The notes under the pieces are model-generated. The model was not told where the DNA came from. It searched no databases and was given only the letters and a program-made list of their open reading frames with translations. Below are positions 45,197-54,183 of a DNA stretch of 64,000 bases, one piece after another. How positions within the stretch are numbered: the stretch's first letter is position 1; the number at the start of each line of letters is the position of its first letter. The stretch covers positions 674,919 to 738,918 of the forward strand of contig CANLBJ010000002.1 in the NCBI GenBank assembly GCA_947488905.1, read 5' to 3'. A program made the position numbers and the translations under genes. Origin of the DNA: Ulvibacter algarum. Its GTDB lineage: Bacteria > Bacteroidota > Bacteroidia > Flavobacteriales > Flavobacteriaceae.

Positions 45197-46345
45197 TTAT
45201 GCTTCGCAAAGTTCTTTTAAACAAGCGACCACATAATCTACTTCACCTTTAGTATTAAAACTAGAAAAAGAAAAACGAAGTGAAGGCTTAGCTAAGTCTT
45301 CTTTTGAAAGAAACTCATTTAAAACATGAGATCCTCCAGTTGCGCCGCTTTGGCAAGCACTTCCTTTAGAACAAGCAATACCTTTTAAGTCTAATTGAAA
45401 TAAAAGCATCATACCCTTTTCTTGAGTCATTGGTAGACAGATATTCAATAAAGTATAAGTACTTCTAGCAGTATCATCACAACCACCATTAAAAGAAACT
45501 CCAGGAATAGCATTTGAAATACTCTCCTTAAAATATGCTTTTAATCCTGAAATATAAACCTGCTCTTTCTCTAGATCTTGATAAGCAATTTTTAATGCCT
45601 CATTCATTCCTGCAATACTATGTACAGGCTCTGTACCAGCTCTTAATCCACGCTCTTGCTCACCACCATAAATAAGAGGTCTAAGGCCAGAGTTTTTTCT
45701 AATAAAAGCAAAACCTACACCTTTAGGTCCATGAAACTTGTGAGCTGCTACGGCAATAAAGTCTACTGGTGTTTCTTGTAGATCTAGTTTTAAATGCCCC
45801 ACAGACTGCACCGTATCACTATGAAAAAGAGCATTGTGTTCTTTACATAATTTGGCAACAGCAGTAATATCTAACATATTACCAATTTCATTATTTACGT
45901 GCATTAAACTTACCAAAGTCTTATCACTAGAAGCAGCGAGTAGTTCTTTTAAAGAATCTAGTTTAACGTGACCACATTGATCTAAAGCTACATACTCTAC
46001 TTTTATACCGTGTTGTTTCTCTAAAGCTTGTATTGTATATAAAACAGCGTGATGCTCTATTTTACTTGTGATTATTCTGGTAACGCCAAGATCTCTCACA
46101 CTACTGTTAAGAGCAAGGTTATCTGCCTCTGTACCGCCAGAGGTAAAAACAATCTCTGCCGCAGTAACATTAAGAATTGCAGCAATCTCTTTACGAGCTG
46201 TCTCAATTAAAGACTTTGCAGACCTTCCATAAGCATGTGTAGAAGATGGATTACCATATTCTACTTTAAGCGCTTGCGTCATACTATGTATTACTTCTGG
46301 GCGAAGTTGAGTAGTTGCCGCACTATCAAAATAAACTTTCTTCAT
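45197..46345 (-). CDS. Cysteine desulfurase (NifS/IscS-like aminotransferase class V)
   Basis: This PLP enzyme takes sulfur from cysteine to make protein persulfide for Fe-S clusters or thio-modified tRNA. I choose the ATG at 46345 (MKKVYFDSAATTQLRPEV, 382 residues); the longer frame adds 22 residues with no homology. The PLP lysine is Lys203 in AHKFHGPKG; the persulfide-carrying Cys331 lies in SKGSACQSG. His and Asp positions for PLP binding are in SKIEHHAVLY and LFHSDTVQSVG. No isc or suf scaffold genes are adjacent, so partners are elsewhere. Confidence 0.93.
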   Translation of the reverse strand: MKKVYFDSAATTQLRPEVIHSMTQALKVEYGNPSSTHAYGRSAKSLIETARKEIAAILNVTAAEIVFTSGGTEADNLALNSSVRDLGVTRIITSKIEHHAVLYTIQALEKQHGIKVEYVALDQCGHVKLDSLKELLAASSDKTLVSLMHVNNEIGNMLDITAVAKLCKEHNALFHSDTVQSVGHLKLDLQETPVDFIAVAAHKFHGPKGVGFAFIRKNSGLRPLIYGGEQERGLRAGTEPVHSIAGMNEALKIAYQDLEKEQVYISGLKAYFKESISNAIPGVSFNGGCDDTARSTYTLLNICLPMTQEKGMMLLFQLDLKGIACSKGSACQSGATGGSHVLNEFLSKEDLAKPSLRFSFSSFNTKGEVDYVVACLKELCEA

Positions 46346-46432
46346 AAATACAAAAGTCGGCATTTTTTTTACCGAATAAAAGGAGCTGTGCAATAAATAT
46401 AGTACTTTCACTTTCTATTATAAATAGATATC

Positions 46433-47356
46433 ATGAAAATTAAAATCTGGCTCATTTCCGCAGTTATTATTAGTGCATTTACCTCTTGTGATGACGGTGA
46501 CCTTATTGTAACAAGTTTTGATTTTGAAGATCAAGATTTAGCCTATTGTGGTGGAGAATCTTCATTAGTTTTTTATAAAATTAATAGTGAAGCTCAAGAA
46601 AGTATCTCTTTAAATCTAGTGGCTACTTCTGAAATTTTCTTACAAGAAGAAATCGCTCCTATAAGTTTATCTAGTACAAATTTTGTTAGCTATAGAAAAT
46701 TTAATGGTGATGTAGATGCATCTTATTTTTGCTCTAGTGTCCCACCAGTATCCCCTCAAGTTAATACTGAATATCTAGCAGAAAGTGGTATTGCGACTCT
46801 AACAAACACATTAGTTTTTGACGATCAAGACAATGTACCCACAGAAATGGAATTTGAAGATGAAAACGGAGATTTATTAGACACTGATATGGATGGAATA
46901 GCTAATTATTATGATTCTGATGATGATGGTGATAATGTACCTACCAGCGCAGAACTTGATTTACTCGATACAGATGGAGATGGTGATCCACTTACAAACC
47001 CACTAGACACAGACGGTGATGGTATACCAAACTACTTAGACAATGATGATGATGGTGATGGTATCTTAACTATAAATGAAAGTACAGATGGCAACATTAA
47101 TCCACTTGATGATATAAGTGATCTTGATAACCCTATTTCAGATTTTTTAAATGATCAAGTTGCAATTGACGGTACCACAATAACAACATATATAGCACAC
47201 TCTTACACAAGAAACTCAAATATTGCAATTGTACTTTCTAATTTAGTATTGTCTAATGAAGATGAAACTATAGTACTAGAATCTTTAAATATGGAAACAG
47301 TGTCTAATGTTCTAAATGACACTTTTAGCATCACACCAGAGTTTGTAGAAGAATAA
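46433..47356 (+). CDS. Lipoprotein with thrombospondin type 3-like calcium-binding repeats
   Basis: The 307-residue protein has a lipobox ending at Cys19 (SAFTSC). The first 130 residues are a beta-rich domain of unknown kind with three cysteines (Cys39, Cys100 and the lipobox). Residues about 130-213 are Asp/Gly repeats (DTDMDGIANYYDSDDDGDN, DTDGDGIPNYLDNDDDGDG), the calcium-binding loop pattern of thrombospondin type 3 repeats. The rest is a further beta segment. Such proteins are surface-exposed. It has no recognisable enzyme motif. It is divergent from the desulfurase and convergent with the Smr gene. Confidence 0.85.
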   Translation: MKIKIWLISAVIISAFTSCDDGDLIVTSFDFEDQDLAYCGGESSLVFYKINSEAQESISLNLVATSEIFLQEEIAPISLSSTNFVSYRKFNGDVDASYFCSSVPPVSPQVNTEYLAESGIATLTNTLVFDDQDNVPTEMEFEDENGDLLDTDMDGIANYYDSDDDGDNVPTSAELDLLDTDGDGDPLTNPLDTDGDGIPNYLDNDDDGDGILTINESTDGNINPLDDISDLDNPISDFLNDQVAIDGTTITTYIAHSYTRNSNIAIVLSNLVLSNEDETIVLESLNMETVSNVLNDTFSITPEFVEE

Positions 47357-47359
47357 ACG

Positions 47360-47902
47360 TTACTTATTTTGACTTATAAATATAGTGGTTGCCCCTCTGC
47401 CGTATTTTTGATAATCTGCGTCTTCATATGTTACATTATCATATCTCTTAAAAAGATATTCCAACTCTGCTCTAAGAACGCCAGCACCTATACCATGTAT
47501 AAAAACAACACGTTGTATTTTTTTTGAAATAGCAAAATCTAATTGTCGTTTTGCGGTATCCATTTGTATGGTAAGTTTGTCATGCGCATGTAATCCCTTA
47601 TCTGAAGGTATTAATTGATGTATATGTAAATCTACCTCCATTGAAGGCTTTACTCGGTCTTTAGATTTTACTTTTACATTTCTTTTTTTGTTAGGTATAT
47701 TTTTTTCAGATAACACTTTATGAGCATTTGTACTTTTAAAAGCATCTTTTGCTAATTGATTATCCATAACAACAATTTGAGATTTATCAAAATCCATTTC
47801 AAAGCCATCGTCACATAAAATTGAAACAATTTCTGCCTTAATTTGTACAATTACTCCAAAAATATCATCGTCTAAAACACTAATTCTATCGTTTATCTGC
47901 AT
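47360..47902 (-). CDS. Smr-domain protein with N-terminal SH3-like domain
   Basis: The 180-residue protein ends in an Smr domain (about 95-180) with the DLHIHQL and HGIGAGVLRAELEYLFKRY motifs (usual form TLDLHG..HGxGxG) and the terminal GRGATTIFI strand. The N-terminal part (NDRISVLDDDIFGVIVQIKA) looks like a small SH3/KOW barrel, as in Bacteroidota proteins derived from MutS2-like ancestors. Smr domains are nucleases or act in ribosome rescue on collided ribosomes. No ATPase part is present. It is convergent with the calcium-repeat lipoprotein by 3 bp. Confidence 0.88.
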   Translation of the reverse strand: MQINDRISVLDDDIFGVIVQIKAEIVSILCDDGFEMDFDKSQIVVMDNQLAKDAFKSTNAHKVLSEKNIPNKKRNVKVKSKDRVKPSMEVDLHIHQLIPSDKGLHAHDKLTIQMDTAKRQLDFAISKKIQRVVFIHGIGAGVLRAELEYLFKRYDNVTYEDADYQKYGRGATTIFISQNK

Positions 47903-48083
47903 AGTTAAGTAGGGCGTTTCTTAAGGGTTTACGGTTCGTTTTCGACAAAAATAACAAATGAAAAGTTAAAAAACACCTTAATTTTAAGGTTGTTACAAGC
48001 TTTATGTGAAAAATAATTATTACTTTTATCGCGTTAACAATCAAGGCACATTCCCAAATCTGTGTTTTATCTAATTTTCAAGT

Positions 48084-50024
48084 ATGAAAAACCTACTTTT
48101 TACCACAACTATGCTTTTAATTGCAGCTAGCTCACTAGCTCAATTATACGTAAAGCCTACCACTGTAGGTAATAACCCCTCTTATATTTATGCAAAAGAT
48201 GTGCAATTATATGTAGAAGGTACTATTGGATTAGAAAAAAATCCATTAGGTGATTATGAAGGTAGTATTTATTTAAGAGAACAAGCTCAGCTTTTTCAGG
48301 GTGGTACAACCTCTTATAATTCTGGTGATGGATTATTATCTGTATACCAAACTACAAATGCAGATCAATATGATTATAACTACTGGTCTTCTCCTGTAGG
48401 TTTAAATGCAGGTGCTATAGGAAACACAACAAATGGTCCTTTAAGAATAAATGTTAGTGATGATAGTACAACTTTACCTACAGACACTGGAGGTACTACA
48501 TTTAATCCTAATTGGACTGGAATATCTACTCCTACTTCTTTGAGAATCTCTTCTACTTGGTTATACAAACACACAAATGAAAGTATAGACTGGCAATATG
48601 TAGGTGGTGCAGATGGTGTTCAGCCAGGATATGGCTTTTCTATGAAAGGAACTAATACAAGTACTGGAGCAACAGCAAATGATGATCCTAATGTACAACA
48701 ATATGATTTTAGAGGAAGACCTAATACTGGTGACATTGAAGTAAATCTTACAGGAGATGAAGGTACACTAGCAGGTAATCCTTATCCTTCTGCTTTAGAT
48801 TTGGCAAAGTTTTTCTACGAACCAGGTAATGAAAGTATTGATGAAATTTTATTTTGGGATGAAGACAGATCTGTCGACTCTCATTATTATGTAGATAATA
48901 AAGGTGGTTATGGTTCTTGGATACCATTAACTGCAGGCGCAGGAAACACATTACCAGGTATGTATACTCCAGCTCCTTTTTTAAGTTACGATAACAATGG
49001 GGATCCAGAAAATACAGCTGGGGATCCAGGAGTTATTGACGGTGCTATTTACCCAAGAAGGTTCTCACCTATTGGTCAAGGATTTATGATTAACTCTGAC
49101 GCCACAGGTGGTACGGTTACGTTTAAGAACTCTATGAGAACTTTTGTGGCAATGGACGGAACAAACTCTGTATTGAGAAGCGCAGATACTCCAACCTCTC
49201 AATCTAATAACCTAGCATCTATTGATACTAATTATCAAGATGAAAATAATACAGATGACGATGACAACGAAGACAATGAAGGTAGTGATTGGGAAAGTAG
49301 TTTATCTAACACAATACCTTACATGAGGTTAAACGCTTACTTCCCTGGGAGTCATAGAAGAGAAATGGCATTATTATTCTCAAATCAATCTACAAAAGGT
49401 TTTGATAGAGGTTTTGATGCAAACCACCCTATGGATGCTAGCTCTGAAATGGCAATGACAATTGAAGATGGTAGAAAATTAGTTATTCAAACCATCCCTT
49501 GGTCTGTTGATGCAATTGTACCACTAATGGTTAAAGTTGATATACCTGGTAGTATTGTTCTATCTGCTTATGAAGAAACTAATCTTCCATTTCAAGATGC
49601 ATATTTATTTGATCTTGCACATTCATCGTATCAGTTAATTACAGATGGAAATACTGCAACAGCAAATATTGAGGATATAGGAGAATCTACTAATAGATTT
49701 TACATTGTATTTAAATCTCAAGATCAAGTTGAATATGAAACAGCAGAAAAAACGGGCTTAAACTTGGCTAAAGAAACTGTAGATGTTTTTCAAGACAATA
49801 GATTATCTGTAATGGAGATTTTAAATCCAGAACGTTTTGACATCAAAGAAGCTGCTGTTTTTGATATGTCTGGTAAACTAGTTCATACAGAAAGAAACAT
49901 TGGTGATCAAACTAGATACAACTTCCCTACTACAACTTTAAGTGATGGTGTATATATTGTAAAATTAACAACACAAGACAATTTACTACTTGATTATAAA
50001 ATAACAATCTACAACAAGAACTAA
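48084..50024 (+). CDS. T9SS type A sorting-domain cargo protein (646 aa)
   Basis: This secreted protein has a signal peptide (LIAASSLAQ) and a beta-rich body with GNPYPSALD, KNSMRTFVAMDG and an acidic linker (DENNTDDDDNEDNEGSD near residue 395). The last about 75 residues are a type A sorting domain (FDIKEAAVFDMSGKLVHTE, LSDGVYIVKLTTQDN, LLDYKITIYNKN) that directs export and surface attachment by the type IX system. The body shows the same order of short motifs as the C-terminal half of the 1496-residue protein at 58142..62632, so they share a module. No enzyme motif is visible. A terminator follows at 50080. Confidence 0.9.
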   Translation: MKNLLFTTTMLLIAASSLAQLYVKPTTVGNNPSYIYAKDVQLYVEGTIGLEKNPLGDYEGSIYLREQAQLFQGGTTSYNSGDGLLSVYQTTNADQYDYNYWSSPVGLNAGAIGNTTNGPLRINVSDDSTTLPTDTGGTTFNPNWTGISTPTSLRISSTWLYKHTNESIDWQYVGGADGVQPGYGFSMKGTNTSTGATANDDPNVQQYDFRGRPNTGDIEVNLTGDEGTLAGNPYPSALDLAKFFYEPGNESIDEILFWDEDRSVDSHYYVDNKGGYGSWIPLTAGAGNTLPGMYTPAPFLSYDNNGDPENTAGDPGVIDGAIYPRRFSPIGQGFMINSDATGGTVTFKNSMRTFVAMDGTNSVLRSADTPTSQSNNLASIDTNYQDENNTDDDDNEDNEGSDWESSLSNTIPYMRLNAYFPGSHRREMALLFSNQSTKGFDRGFDANHPMDASSEMAMTIEDGRKLVIQTIPWSVDAIVPLMVKVDIPGSIVLSAYEETNLPFQDAYLFDLAHSSYQLITDGNTATANIEDIGESTNRFYIVFKSQDQVEYETAEKTGLNLAKETVDVFQDNRLSVMEILNPERFDIKEAAVFDMSGKLVHTERNIGDQTRYNFPTTTLSDGVYIVKLTTQDNLLLDYKITIYNKN

Positions 50025-50079
50025 ACTTTTGATTACTTATTAAAAGACAATTAAAATTAATCTTAAGTTTTATAAAATA

Positions 50080-50112
50080 AAAAAATGCGACTCAAATAGA
50101 GTCGCATTTTTT
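50080..50112. terminator. Bidirectional intrinsic terminator
   Basis: A 14-bp stem (AAAAAATGCGACTC / GAGTCGCATTTTTT) with a 5-nt loop lies between the convergent T9SS cargo gene and rocD. Confidence 0.9.
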
Positions 50113-50141
50113 ATAGCTTCAATTTTCAAATAGAATAAAAT

Positions 50142-51422
50142 CTATTTTTCAAATTCTTTAAGTGTATTAATAATAATAGAAACGCAATCTCTTAACTGAG
50201 CTTCTGTCATTACTAGCGGTGGTGCAAATCGTATAATATTTCCGTGGGTAGGTTTTGCTAATAAACCATTATCACGCAAACGTAAACAAATGTTCCAAGC
50301 TGTATCGCTATCTTCATCATCATTGATAACAATAGCATTTAAAAGACCTTTACCTCTAACTAAATTACATATTGAGCTTGTCTCTATAAATTTATTTAAT
50401 TCTGCTCTAAACAAGTTACCTAAATCATTAGCTTTTTCTGCTAGGTTTTCATCTTTAACAACTTCTAATGCAGCCATTGCTACAGCAGCTGCTATTGGAT
50501 TACCTCCAAAAGTTGAACCGTGAGAACCTGGTGTAATTACCTTCATAATAGGATCATTTGCTAAAACTGCAGAAACAGGATACACACCTCCACTTATGGC
50601 TTTTCCTAATATTAAGATATCTGCTTTTACATCTGGTGTACCGCTACAGTTTTTATCTACACAAGAACAATCACCACAAGTAGCTAAAAGTCTACCTGTT
50701 CTAGCAATACCGGTTTGTACTTCGTCTGCAATAAATAATACATTGTGTTCTACACATAATGCCTTTGCTTCTTTTAAATAATTATCTGAAGGTACATAAA
50801 CACCTGCTTCACCTTGAATAGGCTCTACCAAGAATCCTGCAATGTTTTTATTACTTTCTAACGTTTGCTTTAAAGCTTCTATGTTATTGTATTCTATTTT
50901 AATGAACCCATTAGTATAAGGACCAAAGTTTTCACGAGCAACTGGATCATTAGAAAAAGAGATAATTGTTGTAGTTCTTCCGTGAAAATTATTTTCACAT
51001 ACTACAATTTCAGCCTCATTTTCTGCGATACCTTTAACTTGGTATGCCCAACGTCTACAAAGTTTTAAAGCCGTTTCTACAGCTTCTGCACCTGTATTCA
51101 TTGGTAAAATTTTATCAAAGTTAAAAAACTCTGCTGCATACTTTTCATATTTACCTAACATGTCATTGTGAAATGCACGAGAAGTTAATGTAAGTTTCTG
51201 TGCTTGTTCATGCATTGCATTAACAATTTTAGGATGACAGTGTCCTTGATTTACTGCAGAATATGCAGATAGAAAATCATAGTATTTTTTACCTTCTACA
51301 TCCCATACAAATACTCCTTCTCCCCTGTTTAAAACAACTGGTAGTGGGTGATAATTGTGTGCACCGTATTTGTCTTCAATTGCGATTGCTTCTTTTGAGC
51401 TTGTAATTTGTGTTACTGACAT
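50142..51422 (-). CDS. rocD: Ornithine--oxo-acid transaminase
   Basis: This class III PLP aminotransferase converts ornithine plus 2-oxoglutarate to glutamate semialdehyde and glutamate in arginine/proline catabolism. The 426-residue protein has [13 protein letters not shown], the ENNFHGRT segment, the PLP-binding [15 protein letters not shown] and catalytic Lys274 (LGKAISGG). Between RTGRLLA and the PLP lysine there is a Cys-rich insert (Cys249, Cys252, Cys254, Cys259 in [11 protein letters not shown]) not found in typical proteobacterial or human enzymes; it could bind metal. It is preceded by about 170 bp with no other feature and followed by a bidirectional terminator. Confidence 0.94.
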   Translation of the reverse strand: MSVTQITSSKEAIAIEDKYGAHNYHPLPVVLNRGEGVFVWDVEGKKYYDFLSAYSAVNQGHCHPKIVNAMHEQAQKLTLTSRAFHNDMLGKYEKYAAEFFNFDKILPMNTGAEAVETALKLCRRWAYQVKGIAENEAEIVVCENNFHGRTTTIISFSNDPVARENFGPYTNGFIKIEYNNIEALKQTLESNKNIAGFLVEPIQGEAGVYVPSDNYLKEAKALCVEHNVLFIADEVQTGIARTGRLLATCGDCSCVDKNCSGTPDVKADILILGKAISGGVYPVSAVLANDPIMKVITPGSHGSTFGGNPIAAAVAMAALEVVKDENLAEKANDLGNLFRAELNKFIETSSICNLVRGKGLLNAIVINDDEDSDTAWNICLRLRDNGLLAKPTHGNIIRFAPPLVMTEAQLRDCVSIIINTLKEFEK

Positions 51423-51560
51423 AAATAATATTTAATAATTAATTTCTGAAATTCCTACGATACCTTTATATTTTCTAATTATTGAAAACTCAGCGGAGGA
51501 GAGAAATCATCCTTGGGTGCAAATTACTAAAATTAGCTCAGACTTTTTTAACTGTGTGAC

Positions 51561-51590
51561 TTGAAATGCTAACCTAAAGTTATATTTTTG
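51561..51590 (+). promoter_or_regulatory. Strong predicted promoter of rlmD, probably leaderless transcript
   Basis: TTG at 51561-51563 and TATTTTTG at 51583-51590 are 19 bp apart, an exact match to the Bacteroidota consensus. The ATG is at 51596, only 5 bp after the -7 element, so transcription should start at or within one or two bases of the start codon. Confidence 0.65.
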
Positions 51591-51595
51591 CGACC

Positions 51596-53005
51596 ATGGC
51601 AAGAAAAAAAACCAATAGGGTTATCCTAGAAGATCTTTTAGTAATAGACGCAGGCGCTAAAGGAAAATCTGTAGCAAAAGCTGCAGACGGAAGAGTTGTA
51701 TTTATTAACAACGCAGTCCCAGGAGATGTGGCTACAGTACAGACCACAAAAAAGCGAAAAGCTTATTTTGAAGGTACAGCAATATCTTTCTCAAAATTAT
51801 CAGATAAACGTGTAGAACCTCAATGCGAGCATTTTGGTACTTGTGGAGGCTGTAAATGGCAGTCTATGGGCTATGAACATCAACTTTTCTACAAACAGAA
51901 AGAAGTTGAAAATAACCTTATACGACTTGGTAAAATAGAACTTCCTGAGATTACTCCTATAAAAGCTGCTAAAGAACAATACTTCTATCGTAATAAAATG
52001 GAATTTTCATTTAGCGATAATAAATGGCTTACATTAGAACAAATACAAAGCGACGAAGTAATAGAAGATAAAAATGCTTTAGGTTTTCACATTCCAGGAA
52101 TGTGGGATAAAATCTTAGATCTTAATAAATGCCACTTGCAGCGAGATCCTAGTAATGCCATCCGTGATTTTGTAAAAGCAAAAGCTAAAGAGTTAGAAAT
52201 TCCTTTTTATAATGTGCGTAATCAAACAGGTTTTTTAAGAACTCTAATGATACGTACATCTAGTACTGGCGCAGTTATGGTGTTACTTCAATTATTTGAA
52301 GACACAGAGGCTCGCGTCACGTTAATGGATGCTTTACAAAAAGAATTTTCTCAAATTACCTCTTTACTTTATGTAATAAACAATAAAGGAAACGATACTA
52401 TTTATGATCAAACTGTTTTAGTTCACTCTGGCGAAGATCATATTATGGAAGAAATGGAAGGACTTACTTTTAAGATAAACGCAAAGTCTTTTTACCAAAC
52501 AAATAGTGAGCAAGCTTACGAGTTATATAAAATAACAAGAGATTTTGCAGGTCTTACCGGTAAAGAGCTTGTATATGATTTATATACTGGAACCGGAACC
52601 ATTGCACAATTTGTAGCAAAAAATGCAAAAAAAGTAATTGGTGTGGAATCTGTACCAGACGCTATTACCGCTGCAAAAGAAAATGCTGAGCGTAATAATA
52701 TTACTAACACAGAGTTCTATGTAGGTGATATGAAAAATGTCTTTAATGAAGACTTTATTAATACACACGGTAAAGCAGATGTCGTTATTACTGACCCGCC
52801 AAGAGATGGTATGCATGCAGACGTTGTTCAACAATTAATTAATCTTAACGCTCCAAAAATTGTATATGTTAGTTGTAACAGTGCAACACAAGCACGTGAT
52901 TTAGCGTTATTAGATGAGAATTATAAAGTTATTAAAACACAATCTGTAGATATGTTCCCACAAACATATCACGTTGAGAACGTAGTACTTTTAGAAAGAC
53001 GATAA
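51596..53005 (+). CDS. rlmD: 23S rRNA (uracil-C5)-methyltransferase RlmD
   Basis: This enzyme methylates a uracil of 23S rRNA at C5 (U1939 in E. coli). The 469-residue protein has an N-terminal TRAM domain (about 10-65). A 4Fe-4S site follows with Cys77, Cys83, Cys86 (CEHFGTCGGC) and Cys179 (LNKCHLQRD). The catalytic domain has DLYTGTGTIAQFVA for SAM, ITDPPRDGMH, and VSCNSATQARDL containing the nucleophilic Cys. All needed residues are present. It is followed immediately by a DUF6452 lipoprotein, an arrangement I believe is conserved in Flavobacteriia. Confidence 0.94.
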   Translation: MARKKTNRVILEDLLVIDAGAKGKSVAKAADGRVVFINNAVPGDVATVQTTKKRKAYFEGTAISFSKLSDKRVEPQCEHFGTCGGCKWQSMGYEHQLFYKQKEVENNLIRLGKIELPEITPIKAAKEQYFYRNKMEFSFSDNKWLTLEQIQSDEVIEDKNALGFHIPGMWDKILDLNKCHLQRDPSNAIRDFVKAKAKELEIPFYNVRNQTGFLRTLMIRTSSTGAVMVLLQLFEDTEARVTLMDALQKEFSQITSLLYVINNKGNDTIYDQTVLVHSGEDHIMEEMEGLTFKINAKSFYQTNSEQAYELYKITRDFAGLTGKELVYDLYTGTGTIAQFVAKNAKKVIGVESVPDAITAAKENAERNNITNTEFYVGDMKNVFNEDFINTHGKADVVITDPPRDGMHADVVQQLINLNAPKIVYVSCNSATQARDLALLDENYKVIKTQSVDMFPQTYHVENVVLLERR

Positions 53006-53518
53006 ATGAAATCTTTAAAATTTTGGCCACAAATAATACTAGCCACGGTACTCTTAATATCAGGATGTACGCGTGATGATATTTGTGATCCTAATGAAGC
53101 CACTACCCCGCTTTTAATTATCACTTTTAAAAATAGCTTAAACAGAGAAGAGTCAAAAACGGTAACAGGTCTTTCAATTATAGGAGACTATACGCCAGAG
53201 ACTATTATTGAATCTGGAATAACCACAGACTCTATAGCAATACCTATGCGTACTGGAGCTAATGATACACAATATCAATTTATACTCGCAGAGACAGATA
53301 CTAGTGCAGAAATAATAGATGTATATCTTGCAGAATACACAAGAGAAGACACCTATATTAATAGAGCTTGTGGTTTTAAAACTATATTTAATGATTTAGC
53401 TTTCAGCGAAAATGTGATAGACTCAGATAACGATAATGCATCATGGATTGTTGATGTCGAAATAAACCAAACAAACGTAACAGATGAAAATCAAAGCCAT
53501 ATTACTATTTACCATTAG
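53006..53518 (+). CDS. DUF6452 family lipoprotein
   Basis: The 170-residue protein starts directly after the rlmD stop codon. It has a lipobox ending at Cys21 (LLISGC) and then CTRDDICDPNEATTPLLIITF, the conserved opening of the Bacteroidota DUF6452 family, followed by an all-beta domain. Function is unknown. Its last 35 bp overlap the start of the DUF6048 gene in another frame, so translation of the pair is probably coupled. The link with an rRNA methylase gene seems to be positional. Confidence 0.88.
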   Translation: MKSLKFWPQIILATVLLISGCTRDDICDPNEATTPLLIITFKNSLNREESKTVTGLSIIGDYTPETIIESGITTDSIAIPMRTGANDTQYQFILAETDTSAEIIDVYLAEYTREDTYINRACGFKTIFNDLAFSENVIDSDNDNASWIVDVEINQTNVTDENQSHITIYH

Positions 53519-54182
53519 TATTTTATGCGCTTCATTTTCATTAAAAGCGCAAGAAACCGAAGTAGTAGATACTTTACAAACTAAAATTAAACACGGTATA
53601 CGCGTGGGAATAGATATTGCAAAACCTATTAGGTCCCTTCTTAGCAATGAATACAGTGGTTTTCAAATATTAGGAGATTTTAGGTATTCTAAAAACACCT
53701 ATATAGCTGCAGAGATTGGTAATGAGACCAAAGAGTTTAATGAAACAAACTTAAACGCAACTTCAAGCGGTAGCTATATTAAACTAGGTGTTAATTTTAA
53801 TACGCATAAAAACTGGCTAGGTTTAAACAATAGCATATATACTGGCTTGCGCTATGGTTTTGCTACATTTAGTCAAGAACTTTTAGACTATAGTGTGTAT
53901 GTTACAGATCAAACTTTCCCTAGTAACAATGTAGAGGTAAATCAAGAATTTACTGGTTTAAGCGCACACTGGTTAGAATTACAACTAGGTTTAAAAACAG
54001 AAATTGCAAAAAATGTCTTTATAGATTTACATTTTGAATTAAAACGCAAAATTAATGAAGATACTCCTGATAACTTCGGAAATATCTATATACCAGGGTT
54101 TAATGCAGTAAATGATTTTAGTGAGTTTGGTGTAGGTTATGGTTACTCTATTTCTTATTTAATACCTCTTTTTGAAAAATAA
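53484..54182 (+). CDS. DUF6048 family outer-membrane beta-barrel protein
   Basis: The 232-residue protein has a signal peptide (LLFTISILCASFSLKAQ) and a barrel-like mature part with strands such as GIRVGIDIAKPIRSLLSNEY and SEFGVGYGYSISYLIPLFEK, which end in the usual aromatic-rich tail. It matches the DUF6048 family that accompanies DUF6452 in Flavobacteriia. Start overlaps the previous gene by 35 bp; the ATG at 53484 is the natural choice because it begins the signal peptide. The function is unknown; together the two may form a lipoprotein/barrel pair at the outer membrane. Confidence 0.86.
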   Translation: MKIKAILLFTISILCASFSLKAQETEVVDTLQTKIKHGIRVGIDIAKPIRSLLSNEYSGFQILGDFRYSKNTYIAAEIGNETKEFNETNLNATSSGSYIKLGVNFNTHKNWLGLNNSIYTGLRYGFATFSQELLDYSVYVTDQTFPSNNVEVNQEFTGLSAHWLELQLGLKTEIAKNVFIDLHFELKRKINEDTPDNFGNIYIPGFNAVNDFSEFGVGYGYSISYLIPLFEK

Positions 54183-54183
54183 T

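Noticed and set aside
46346..46411. 22-residue extension of the cysteine desulfurase
   Set aside because: Family members begin at MKKVYFDSAATT; the extension has no homology.
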